DNA of 32,972 nt from Thiobacillus sp. 0-1251. Lineage in GTDB: Bacteria > Pseudomonadota > Gammaproteobacteria > Burkholderiales > Thiobacillaceae. Positions 16,945 through 24,485 of the stretch are shown one piece after another (positions within the stretch are counted from its first letter, which is position 1; each line of letters starts with the position of its first letter). The notes beneath the pieces are model-generated. The model saw only the letters and a program-made list of their open reading frames with translations, was not told the DNA's origin and ran no database searches. The position numbers and the translations under genes were made by a program. The stretch is from contig MKWL01000020.1 in NCBI GenBank assembly GCA_001899305.1, forward strand, positions 196,108 through 229,079, given 5' to 3'.

Positions 16945-18192
16945 TTATTGTGCCGGTGCGGATTCGGCGCGGCGTTCGAACCGGTAATAGGCTGGCGGAA
17001 CGTGCTCGAGCCTGATCCGGCGTGTTCCCCAGGCGATGGCCATGCGGCCGACGCTGCGGTAGGGACCGATCATCGACGGCGCGGCTTGCACCTCATAGAG
17101 TCCTGGCGTGAGCAAGCGCGCCGACAGGGTCAAGCCGCCGCCGCGGGTATCGTGACGGATGCCGGCAAACGGGCGCGCCAGCGGTTCGCCGATGAAAATG
17201 CCCTGTCCCGGCATCTGCACGCTTTTCCAATAGGCCTCGATCAGCGTTTCGCCTTGCAGGTAGTGCGCCATGACAATGCCGGGAACCGGAAACTTGGCGG
17301 GGAAATTGCACGGCTCGACCACCGCGCCGTAGCTGCCGGTGGCGCCGGCTTCCAGCCAGCGCAGGCTGCTCATCTGGCCGCCGCCGAACAGGTCGCCGCC
17401 GGCCGAAGTGAGATGATCCGCGATGGCGCCGGGCAGGAAACGGTTGCTGTCGATGCCCGCTACCTGAGTCAGTCCGGTGAAGTAGAACATCACGTCGGGC
17501 TTGTTTTCGAGGGTGTTGGCTTCGACGATGTCGGTCGGCATGACGGACTGCATCAGCGCGCGCACGGATGCGTAGCCGGCAGCACGCACGTTGCGGTTCT
17601 TGTCATTCGTGCTGACGAGGTAGGCGGTGCCGGCCGGATTGCTGCCGTCGGACGCCACGCCGCGGTCGATCAGCTTCTTCGCTTCGGCCACGCTGGCCCC
17701 GGCCAGACTCATGGCCGGGCGCATGTGATAGACGGCATAGGGCCGCGTCACGCTGCTGTTGAAATACGGGCTCGGCTGCGTCGGTTTGCAGCTGTTGGCA
17801 CACCAGGCGGGATCGAAGCCGAAGGCGAAGGCGGACGTGATCGACATGCAGTCCACCCGATAGGGCTGCGCCCAGGTCAACGCATAAGCTTGCACGTTCT
17901 TCGGCGTCTTGCGGTCGACAAGACGTTTGAGGTTGACGAATTCCTCGCGTGAGAGCGTGCTGCGTCCGGGCTTGAAGCGCACATGAATCAAATTGACGAC
18001 GGGGATGCCGCGCTTTTCCCGGTAGTACGCGGCGATCGCCACGCTGTCGGGATCGTCGTCGTTGACGATCACGCCGAGCTGGTTGGCATCGAGGCCGGGT
18101 TGCGGAAAATGGGTCAGGACCGGCTCCGGCGGCGCGGCATGCGCGCCGGCATGCAACAGCCACGTCGCAACGACGGCACGCGCAAACCGCAT
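16945..18192 (-). CDS. TIGR03790-family exported protein
   Basis: A 415-residue protein with a signal peptide of about 19 residues (MRFARAVVATWLLHAGAHA). The start at 18192 lies five bases after the pyrD stop; an alternative ATG at 18219 would overlap pyrD. Features include NDDDPDSVAIAAYYREKRGIP at about 45-65 and an AYALTWAQPYRVDCMSIT segment. A Cys-containing stretch WCANSCKPTQP, and a later TGSYGAVVEPC segment, resemble the TIGR03790 family of secreted or lipoprotein-like proteins of unknown function as I remember it. The NDDDPDS and PYRVDCMS regions may place it in a caspase/gingipain-like fold superfamily, but that is a guess. It is probably co-transcribed with pyrD. Confidence 0.72.
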   Translation of the reverse strand: MRFARAVVATWLLHAGAHAAPPEPVLTHFPQPGLDANQLGVIVNDDDPDSVAIAAYYREKRGIPVVNLIHVRFKPGRSTLSREEFVNLKRLVDRKTPKNVQAYALTWAQPYRVDCMSITSAFAFGFDPAWCANSCKPTQPSPYFNSSVTRPYAVYHMRPAMSLAGASVAEAKKLIDRGVASDGSNPAGTAYLVSTNDKNRNVRAAGYASVRALMQSVMPTDIVEANTLENKPDVMFYFTGLTQVAGIDSNRFLPGAIADHLTSAGGDLFGGGQMSSLRWLEAGATGSYGAVVEPCNFPAKFPVPGIVMAHYLQGETLIEAYWKSVQMPGQGIFIGEPLARPFAGIRHDTRGGGLTLSARLLTPGLYEVQAAPSMIGPYRSVGRMAIAWGTRRIRLEHVPPAYYRFERRAESAPAQ

Positions 18193-18197
18193 GGCCG

Positions 18198-19208
18198 TCA
18201 GGCGAGGCGTTGCACGCATTCCCGCACCAGCGCCGGGCCGCGATAGATCAGGCCGGAATACAGCTGCACCAGCGACGCGCCGGCATCGATCTTTTCGCGC
18301 GCATCGTCGCCCGAGAGGATGCCACCGACGCCGATGATCGGCACTTCATTCTTCAGATGGCGCGCCAGTTCGCGTACCACCCGGGTGGATGCCGCACGCA
18401 CCGGCGCGCCGGACAGGCCGCCGGTCTCCTCAGCATTGGGCAGGCCGGCGACGGCATCGCGCGCGATCGTGGTGTTGGTGGCGATCACCGCGTCGATGCG
18501 GTGCATCATCAGCAGCGCGGCGATCGCGGCGATCTGCGCGTCGTCGAGGTCGGGCGCGATCTTCAGCGCAATGGGGACATATTTGCCGTGCTGTTGCGCC
18601 AGCTCGGACTGGCGCAGCTTGATTGCTGAGAGCAGTGCGTCGAGCGCCTCGTCTCTCTGCAGCTCGCGCAGGTTCTGCGTGTTGGGCGAGGAGATGTTCA
18701 CCGTCACGTAACGTGCATGCGCGTAGACCTTGTCGAGGCAGGTCAGGTAATCGTCGACCGCATGCTCGTTCGGCGTGTCCTTGTTCTTGCCGATGTTGAT
18801 CCCGAGCACGCCCCTGAAGCTGCTCGACTGGACATTGCGCACCAGATTGTCGACCCCAAGATTGTTGAAGCCCATGCGGTTGATGATGGCTTCGGCCGCG
18901 GGCAGGCGGAACATGCGCGGCGTGGGGTTGCCCGGTTGCGGGCGCGGTGTCACCGTGCCGATCTCGATGAAGCCGAAGCCCAGGTCGGCCAGCGCGCCGA
19001 TGTGCGCGCCGTCCTTGTCGAGCCCGGCAGCGAGGCCCACGGCATTGGGGAAGTCGATGCCCATCACGTGCACGGGCGTTCCCGCCGCGCGCGGCAGCAG
19101 CTTCAACAGGCCCAGTGCGTGCGCGACGTCGAGGCTGGCGAGAGTGAAGCCGTGCGCGTCTTCGGGGTCGAGCGAGAAGAGGGCAGGCCGGATCAGCGGA
19201 TAAAACAT
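18198..19208 (-). CDS. pyrD: quinone-dependent dihydroorotate dehydrogenase (class 2)
   Basis: A 336-residue FMN enzyme of the inner-membrane face that oxidises dihydroorotate to orotate with quinone, in pyrimidine synthesis. The N-terminal helix [19 protein letters not shown] is the class 2 membrane-binding extension. Class signatures include [10 protein letters not shown], the catalytic-Ser loop [13 protein letters not shown], and the flavin/phosphate loops [12 protein letters not shown] and [11 protein letters not shown]. The length is normal. It is flanked by the symporter gene upstream (4 bases) and the TIGR03790-like gene downstream. Confidence 0.97.
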   Translation of the reverse strand: MFYPLIRPALFSLDPEDAHGFTLASLDVAHALGLLKLLPRAAGTPVHVMGIDFPNAVGLAAGLDKDGAHIGALADLGFGFIEIGTVTPRPQPGNPTPRMFRLPAAEAIINRMGFNNLGVDNLVRNVQSSSFRGVLGINIGKNKDTPNEHAVDDYLTCLDKVYAHARYVTVNISSPNTQNLRELQRDEALDALLSAIKLRQSELAQQHGKYVPIALKIAPDLDDAQIAAIAALLMMHRIDAVIATNTTIARDAVAGLPNAEETGGLSGAPVRAASTRVVRELARHLKNEVPIIGVGGILSGDDAREKIDAGASLVQLYSGLIYRGPALVRECVQRLA

Positions 19209-19212
19209 GGGA

Positions 19213-20526
19213 TCAGGAAGCGGAATGGGAGGGAAGAGGGCGGCGGGTGGCCGCCTCGACCGAACCGGCCGAGGGGTCGTCGAACACCGCCTGGTCGAAG
19301 GCTTTTTCGCTCTTGGCGACGATGCAGCTGACCGCGCAGTCGCCGGTGACGTTGGTCACGGTGCGCATCATGTCGAGCAGGCGGTCGACGCCGATGATGA
19401 GGGCGATGCCTTCGACCGGCAGGCCCACCTGGCCGAGCACCATGGTGAGCGTGACCAGGCCGACTGCAGGGATGGCGGCGGTGCCGATCGAGGCCAGCGT
19501 GGCGGTCAGCACGACCAGCAGGTAATCGGTGAATCCCAGGTCGATGCCGTAGACATTGGCGATGAACACGGTGGCCACGCCCTGCATCATGGCAGTGCCG
19601 TCCATGTTGATGGTGGCGCCCATCGGCACCGTGAACGAGGCGACGCTGTTCTTCACGCCCATCTTGTATTCCACCGTGCGCAGCGTGACCGGAATGGTGG
19701 CGCCGGAGCTGGCGGTGGAAAAGGCGAACGCCGCCGGGTCGCGCATTTTTCTCAGGAAGGTGAGCGGATTGAGCGAGGCCAGCAGCTTCAGCAGCAGGGG
19801 ATAGACGCCGAAGACCTGGATGGCCAGCGCGCCGGTCAGGGTGAGGAAATAGGCGGCGAGCGGCAGCAGGATGTCCAGGCCCTGGCTGGCGAAGGTCCGG
19901 GTGATCAGCGCGAAGACGCCATACGGGGCGAGCCGCATGATCCATTCGACCATGTGCATGATGACTACGTCGAGATCACCGAAGAAATTGAGCACATGCT
20001 TGCCGCGTGTGCCTGACATCGTCACCGCCACGCCGAACAGCAATGCGAACACGATGATCTGCAGCATGTTGCCTTCGGCCATGGCTGCGACCGGGTTGGT
20101 CGGCACCATGTCGATCAGCACCTGGGTGAGCGGCGGCGCCGGCTTGCCGCTGAAGCTGGCGGCCGTGCTGCCGGCATTGAAGCCCTGTCCTGGCCCGACG
20201 ATTCCCGCCAGTGTCAGCGCGATCGTGACGGCGATCGCTGTCGTGGCCAGGTACAGCGCCAGCGACTTGATGCCGATGCGGCCCAGCGCATTCAGGTCCG
20301 ACAGCGAGGTGACGCCGGCCACCAGCGACACGAACACCAGCGGCACCACCATCATTTTCAATGCCGCCACGAAGACCGAGCCGACCACATATAGCAGGCC
20401 ATCGACCAGAACCAGTTGCACCCAGTCTGCCGTCCCCAGCCGATTGAGGACGACGCCCAGCACGATGCCCACAAGCATCGCGATCACGATCTGGCGGGTG
20501 AGGTGGCGGGATCCGGGCGCGGGCAT
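19213..20526 (-). CDS. dicarboxylate/amino acid:cation symporter (DAACS family)
   Basis: A 437-residue, glutamate-transporter-fold membrane protein that imports dicarboxylates or acidic amino acids with H+ or Na+. The hairpin HP1 motif appears as [12 protein letters not shown] (around 275), followed by the conserved [18 protein letters not shown] substrate/cation site (around 310). Near the C-terminus, [15 protein letters not shown] matches the family's substrate-binding helix with Asp, Thr and Asn. Substrate cannot be set from sequence alone (GltP- or DctA-like). It sits 4 bases ahead of pyrD and diverges from dacC. Confidence 0.92.
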   Translation of the reverse strand: MPAPGSRHLTRQIVIAMLVGIVLGVVLNRLGTADWVQLVLVDGLLYVVGSVFVAALKMMVVPLVFVSLVAGVTSLSDLNALGRIGIKSLALYLATTAIAVTIALTLAGIVGPGQGFNAGSTAASFSGKPAPPLTQVLIDMVPTNPVAAMAEGNMLQIIVFALLFGVAVTMSGTRGKHVLNFFGDLDVVIMHMVEWIMRLAPYGVFALITRTFASQGLDILLPLAAYFLTLTGALAIQVFGVYPLLLKLLASLNPLTFLRKMRDPAAFAFSTASSGATIPVTLRTVEYKMGVKNSVASFTVPMGATINMDGTAMMQGVATVFIANVYGIDLGFTDYLLVVLTATLASIGTAAIPAVGLVTLTMVLGQVGLPVEGIALIIGVDRLLDMMRTVTNVTGDCAVSCIVAKSEKAFDQAVFDDPSAGSVEAATRRPLPSHSAS

Positions 20527-20682
20527 GCGGTTCAGTGCAGTTTCGACATGGCGCGAGTTTAACAGGGCAGCGCCACGAAGCTGTCGCAGAGCGGGCGGGC
20601 GATGTTATCCTGAACTTACGCGCGCTTGTGCGTGTCTGTCTGGTCCAATGCCAACCTTGTTTGTTCACTCATCGACGAATCC

Positions 20683-21840
20683 ATGACTACCCCGTTCTTT
20701 CTGCAAAGACTCATATTGATTTTCAGCGTACTGATCGCCCCGGCTGCCTGGAGCGCCTCCCTCGTCCCACCGCCCCCGGAGTTGGCCGCCAAATCCTGGG
20801 TGCTGATGGACGCGGCCAGCGGCAACGTTCTGGTCGACCACCAGGGTGAGATGCATTTGCCGCCCGCCAGCCTGACCAAGCTGATGACCGCCTACATCGC
20901 GACGCAGGAAATCAAGCATGGCCGGCTGCACGAAAACGACATGGTTACCATCAGCGAAAAAGCCTGGCGTACGGGCGGTTCGAAGATGTTCGTCAAAGTG
21001 GGGAACAAGGTCTCGGTCGATGACCTGTTCCACGGCATCATCATCCAGTCGGGCAACGACGCCAGCGTGGCGCTGGCCGAGCATATCGCCGGCGACGAAG
21101 ATGCTTTCGCCGCGATGATGAACGCGGAAGCCAAGCGGCTCGGCATGAAGGACACCCACTTCATGGACGCCACCGGCCTGCCCAATCCCGGCCATTATTC
21201 GAGCGCCCGCGACATGGCTGTCCTGGCGCGCGCCATCATCTATGCCGATCCTGCCCACTATGCGCTCTATGCGCAGAAGGATTTCACCTGGAACGGCATC
21301 CACCAGCCCAACCGCAACCTGCTGCTGTGGCGCGATGACGGCGTCGATGGCCTGAAGACTGGCCATACGGAAGAAGCCGGCTACTGCATGGTGGCCTCGG
21401 CCCAGAAGAATGGCGAACGTCTGATTGCCGTCGTATTCGGTACAGACAGCGAGGCCGCGCGCGCCACCGAAACCGCCAAGCTGCTGGGCTATGGCTTCCG
21501 CTTCTTCGAGACCAAGATGTTCAACAAGAAGGGTGACGTACTGGCTGCAGCGCCCGTCTGGAAAGGGGCTGCGCGCACCGTCAAGGCGGGCGCAAGCGAA
21601 GATCTGGCCGCCACCGTGGCCCGCGGCGAAGCCGCCAAGCTCACCACCCAGCTCGTGTTGAAGCCGACCCTGATCGCTCCGGTGAAACAGGGCGACGTCA
21701 TTGGCAAGGTCGAAATCCGCCAGGGTGACAAGGTGATCAAGCAGGCCGACGTGGTCGCATTGGAGAACGTGGATGAAGGCGGCTTCTTCCGCCGCATGTG
21801 GGACAGCATCCGGCTGTTCTTCAAGGGCTTGTTCGGCTGA
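20683..21840 (+). CDS. dacC: D-alanyl-D-alanine carboxypeptidase (PBP5/6 type)
   Basis: A 385-residue periplasmic penicillin-binding protein that removes the terminal D-Ala from peptidoglycan pentapeptides. The signal peptide is about residues 1-25. Active-site motifs are SLTK (Ser63, Lys66), SGN in IIIQSGNDASVA, and KTG in GLKTGHTEEAGYC. A C-terminal beta domain follows from about 285, ending in an amphipathic helix (FFRRMWDSIRLFFKGLFG) that anchors it to the inner membrane, as in PBP5/6. The start at 20683 gives a proper signal peptide. An extended -10 element TGTTATCCT lies at 20603-20611, without a clear -35. Whether it is dacA or dacC is a naming matter. Confidence 0.93.
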   Translation: MTTPFFLQRLILIFSVLIAPAAWSASLVPPPPELAAKSWVLMDAASGNVLVDHQGEMHLPPASLTKLMTAYIATQEIKHGRLHENDMVTISEKAWRTGGSKMFVKVGNKVSVDDLFHGIIIQSGNDASVALAEHIAGDEDAFAAMMNAEAKRLGMKDTHFMDATGLPNPGHYSSARDMAVLARAIIYADPAHYALYAQKDFTWNGIHQPNRNLLLWRDDGVDGLKTGHTEEAGYCMVASAQKNGERLIAVVFGTDSEAARATETAKLLGYGFRFFETKMFNKKGDVLAAAPVWKGAARTVKAGASEDLAATVARGEAAKLTTQLVLKPTLIAPVKQGDVIGKVEIRQGDKVIKQADVVALENVDEGGFFRRMWDSIRLFFKGLFG

Positions 21841-21864
21841 GTAGTCATACGTAAATGAGAGAGA

Positions 21865-21896
21865 GCGACCCCTCGAGAGAGGGGTCGCTTTTTTTT
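21865..21896 (+). terminator. rho-independent terminator of dacC
   Basis: A 10-bp perfect stem GCGACCCCTC / GAGGGGTCGC around a GAGA loop is followed by eight Ts. It sits 24 bases after the dacC stop. Confidence 0.93.
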
Positions 21897-22083
21897 GCCG
21901 CTGGCGTTGGGTTCTTTGTCCGGTATCGGCCGCGGATTCAACCTGCCATTGTCGCCGACCACTATGAACCGTTGGCATGGCTACGCAAACGGGATGATGC
22001 AGCCAGCGTTTGAACGACAGTATTGCAACTGGCTCGAGAGCGTCCGGTAACGCGGGGTAAGGATTCAAGGGGGGAGTGGTTTC

Positions 22084-22099
22084 TGGCACGACAATTGCT
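22084..22099 (+). promoter_or_regulatory. sigma-54 (RpoN) -24/-12 promoter upstream of soxC
   Basis: TGGCACG, four bases, then TTGCT: an exact match to the sigma-54 consensus TGGCAC-N5-TTGCW with the invariant GG and GC correctly spaced. Transcription would begin near 22110, about 200 bases before soxC. Such promoters need an enhancer-binding activator, which is not encoded in this window. Confidence 0.65.
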
Positions 22100-22123
22100 C
22101 GGTGTAAATCCAGCGTCAAAATC

Positions 22124-22252
22124 ATGATGTTCAGCGCCCCGAATCTGGAACACTTTGTTTCAAATCGTTCAATGCCCGGGCGGTCCACGATCCAGAAATT
22201 GCAGGAAGGAGATCTTGTCACTGCAACGTTCGGTTTTACGGCTTCAGTTTAA
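22124..22252 (+). CDS. possible 42-residue leader peptide upstream of soxC
   Basis: An ATG at 22124 opens 42 codons that end 56 bases before the preferred soxC start, all downstream of the predicted sigma-54 start site. The peptide begins MMFSAPNLEHFVSN and ends in GFTASV. No good ribosome-binding site is visible, and no family is recognised. It may be a chance frame. Confidence 0.2.
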   Translation: MMFSAPNLEHFVSNRSMPGRSTIQKLQEGDLVTATFGFTASV

Positions 22253-22308
22253 GTAAGAAAGATACTGTCGAGTTCAACGGCTTAATCAATAAAAGTGGAG
22301 GAATGAAG

Positions 22309-23775
22309 ATGTCCATTCTTGATCCAAATAGCGACGCCAAGAACAAATTGAAAATAGCGTCTTTGGTTGAGGCCGAAGAAGCCTTTCTCGCCAAAGCCAG
22401 AACAAACGCCAATTCAGTTTATTTTAGTCAGCATCATATTGAGCCGGCAAAGCCTGTAAAAGGTGACTCTTCTAAAGGCGTTGATCCTCTTCAGCGACCA
22501 CAAAATCGGCGTCATTTCCTGGCTTCCGTCGCAGTGCTCGCCAGTTCAAGCGTTGCTGGAAGGGCCATTGCGCAAACCACAACGCCCCCGGAAGGCAAAG
22601 CGCCCCCCGGTGCGGTATGGCGGTCGGTCCCCGAAGATGCCACGAAAATTCCAGGCACCGCCATTGGCGAAGACGGGGGTTACGGGACGCGCTCCCAGTT
22701 CGAAACTGAGGTTCGTTGGCGCTTTGGTACCAAGACCCCCCTCTCCTCTTGGTCGATGACGCCACTGGAGCATGGCGTAGGCATTATTACTCCGTCAGGG
22801 CTGCATTTCGAACGGGATCATGGTGGCATCGCCACAATTGATCCGGCCACGCACAAGGTGTTTGTGCACGGGATGGTGAAACAGCCAAAGAAATTCTCGA
22901 TGCTGGACGTGAAGCGCTTCCCGTCGATATCCCGAATTCTTTTCATTGAATGTTCTGGCAATGGTCTCACGGAGTGGTCGAAGCCCACGTTGAAAACCGT
23001 ACAAGGCACGCACGGTCTCGTCTCGACTTCCGAATGGACAGGGGTTCCGCTGTCGACCATCCTGAACGAAGTGGGTGTCAAATCCGGCGCCAAATGGTTG
23101 CTCGTGGAGGGCGGCGACGCTGCGGTCATGACGCGAAGCATCCCAATCGACAAGGCAATGAAAGATTGTTTCCTGGCCTATGGACAGAATGGGGAGGCGA
23201 TCCGTCCTGAACAAGGCTATCCGTTACGCCTGATCGCGCCGGGATACGAGGGCAATACGCATATCAAGTGGGTTCGCCGAATCGAGTTGTCGGACAAGCC
23301 GTTCATGACGCGTGAAGAAACCTCGAAATATACCGACCTGCTTCCCAGCGGCAAGGCGGTGCAATTTTCCTTGATTATGGATGCCAAGTCGGTCATTACG
23401 CGACCATCCGGAGAAATGACGCTCTCAGGCCCCGGTTTTTATGAAATTACGGGATTGGCGTGGTCCGGACGCGGACGCATAAAACGTGTCGATGTATCTA
23501 CGGATGGAGGGAGAACATGGAAGCCTGCGGGCCTGCAGGGGCCGATCCTGCCTATTTGCCAGACACGCTTTCGTTTTCCCTGGGTATGGGACGGTAAAGA
23601 AGCGATTTTGCAAAGCCGTTGCGTGGATGAAACAGGCTACGTCCAACCCACGCTTGGGCAACTAATTGAGGTTCGGGGTTTAAATGGCCCGATTGGCTCG
23701 ATCTACCATCTCAATGCAATCCAAAGCTGGAAAGTTGATACCGAGGGGAGAGTCAGCAATGTTCACTACTACTAA
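22309..23775 (+). CDS. soxC: SoxC-like sulfane dehydrogenase, molybdenum subunit
   Basis: A 488-residue periplasmic molybdopterin protein of the sulfite-oxidase family. In the Sox pathway SoxCD oxidises the SoxY-bound sulfane sulfur, passing electrons to cytochrome c. The Mo-ligand Cys is in IECSGNGLTEW (about residue 215). SoxC-like segments follow: STSEWTGVPLSTILNEVG, then YGQNGEAIRPEQGYPLRLIA. The C-terminal dimerisation domain ends near WKVDTEG. A Tat signal (NRRHFLASVAVLA, RR at about 67-68) comes unusually late. Start choice: TGGAGGA is seven bases from the ATG at 22309 but only one base from the ATG at 22303. GC is lower than in neighbours. It overlaps soxD by 17 bases. SorA is the alternative. 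Confidence 0.85.
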   Translation: MSILDPNSDAKNKLKIASLVEAEEAFLAKARTNANSVYFSQHHIEPAKPVKGDSSKGVDPLQRPQNRRHFLASVAVLASSSVAGRAIAQTTTPPEGKAPPGAVWRSVPEDATKIPGTAIGEDGGYGTRSQFETEVRWRFGTKTPLSSWSMTPLEHGVGIITPSGLHFERDHGGIATIDPATHKVFVHGMVKQPKKFSMLDVKRFPSISRILFIECSGNGLTEWSKPTLKTVQGTHGLVSTSEWTGVPLSTILNEVGVKSGAKWLLVEGGDAAVMTRSIPIDKAMKDCFLAYGQNGEAIRPEQGYPLRLIAPGYEGNTHIKWVRRIELSDKPFMTREETSKYTDLLPSGKAVQFSLIMDAKSVITRPSGEMTLSGPGFYEITGLAWSGRGRIKRVDVSTDGGRTWKPAGLQGPILPICQTRFRFPWVWDGKEAILQSRCVDETGYVQPTLGQLIEVRGLNGPIGSIYHLNAIQSWKVDTEGRVSNVHYY

Positions 23776-24349
23776 ACTCTTTTTACAGGTAACGGCGTGC
23801 GGCGCTCTATTCGCATTGAATACGTATGCCGTGGGCGCAGATCCGGTGCGGTATGGATTTGGAGAACCGGCATCTGCACACGACCTGCAGGATTTCGTGT
23901 CGTCTTTGCCGGATGGACGGGATCTGCCGGCGGGCAGTGGCACGATTTCAAGGGGCAAACAGGTTTACGACGAAAAGTGTGCCTCCTGCCATGGGCAAAA
24001 AATGGAGGGTGGCGTAGGCGATCGCCTGCTCGGCGGAAGGGGAACACTGGTGAACAATGATCCCAAGAAAGCGCCGGTCAAGACGGTTGAAAGCTATTGG
24101 CCCTACGCAACGACATTGTTTGACTACATCAAGCGTGCCATGCCGTTCTATACGCCAGGGTCATTGACGAATGACGAGGTCTATTCGGTAACCGGGTACA
24201 TCCTGTCTGAAGCCAATATTCTTAAAGGCGATGAGCCCATCACTGCGGAAAGTCTGGCAAAAGTCGCCATGCCGAATCGCGACGGATTCATCCCGGATCA
24301 CCGGCCGGATCATTTTAAACCGGCAGACAAGCATCCTCGCCTGCGCTAG
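23759..24349 (+). CDS. soxD: SoxD-like monohaem cytochrome c subunit
   Basis: A 196-residue exported cytochrome c, the presumed electron acceptor of the SoxC-like protein. The signal peptide is about residues 1-26 (ending YAVGA). The SoxD-type segment YGFGEPASAHDLQDF follows, then one haem site CASCH (about residue 75) with GGRGTL after it. TVESYWPYATTLFDYIKRAMPF holds a Met that may be the axial ligand. The tail MPNRDGFIPDHRPDHF is also typical of SoxD. Classical SoxD has two haem domains and is nearly twice as long; this has only one. The start at 23759 lies inside soxC, with a GGGGAG site, so the genes are coupled. Confidence 0.83.
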   Translation: MFTTTKLFLQVTACGALFALNTYAVGADPVRYGFGEPASAHDLQDFVSSLPDGRDLPAGSGTISRGKQVYDEKCASCHGQKMEGGVGDRLLGGRGTLVNNDPKKAPVKTVESYWPYATTLFDYIKRAMPFYTPGSLTNDEVYSVTGYILSEANILKGDEPITAESLAKVAMPNRDGFIPDHRPDHFKPADKHPRLR

Positions 24350-24430
24350 TCGAGTGCTCCATATGGTGTCCACTTCTGACGGCATATCCGAAAAAGTCTG
24401 ACACTGGGTTCATTCTCATTCTTTGTTTCC

Positions 24431-24472
24431 CTGACGTAAAAAGAGCCGCTGATGCGGCTCTTTTTACGTCAG
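24431..24472. terminator. bidirectional terminator between soxD and the PDH operon
   Basis: A perfect 19-bp inverted repeat (24431-24449 and 24454-24472) has a TGAT loop. The GC-rich core GAGCCGC/GCGGCTC is flanked by A-run and T-run on both sides, so it should terminate both soxD (plus) and the PDH operon (minus), whose last stop is 14 bases away. Confidence 0.92.
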
Positions 24473-24485
24473 ATGACAGGGTTGC

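Larger units (their letters stand above)
21841..22308. other. long intergenic region between dacC and soxC
   Basis: About 470 bases without a supported gene. It holds the dacC terminator (21865-21896), a 6-bp inverted repeat AGCCAG/CTGGCT (22001-22006 and 22029-22034), the sigma-54 promoter (22084-22099), a 42-codon possible leader frame (22124-22252) and the soxC ribosome-binding site. GC content falls through it towards soxC. Short frames on both strands at 21900-22150 show no recognisable protein. Confidence 0.6.

Noticed and set aside
21962-22221. Short frames on both strands before soxC as remnants of a transposase
   Set aside because: No motif of any transposase family could be recognised, and no paired terminal repeats or target duplications were seen.
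24361-24418. Imperfect inverted GTGTC-type ends between soxD and the terminator as an insertion-sequence scar
   Set aside because: The match is short and imperfect, and there is no transposase; it could be chance.
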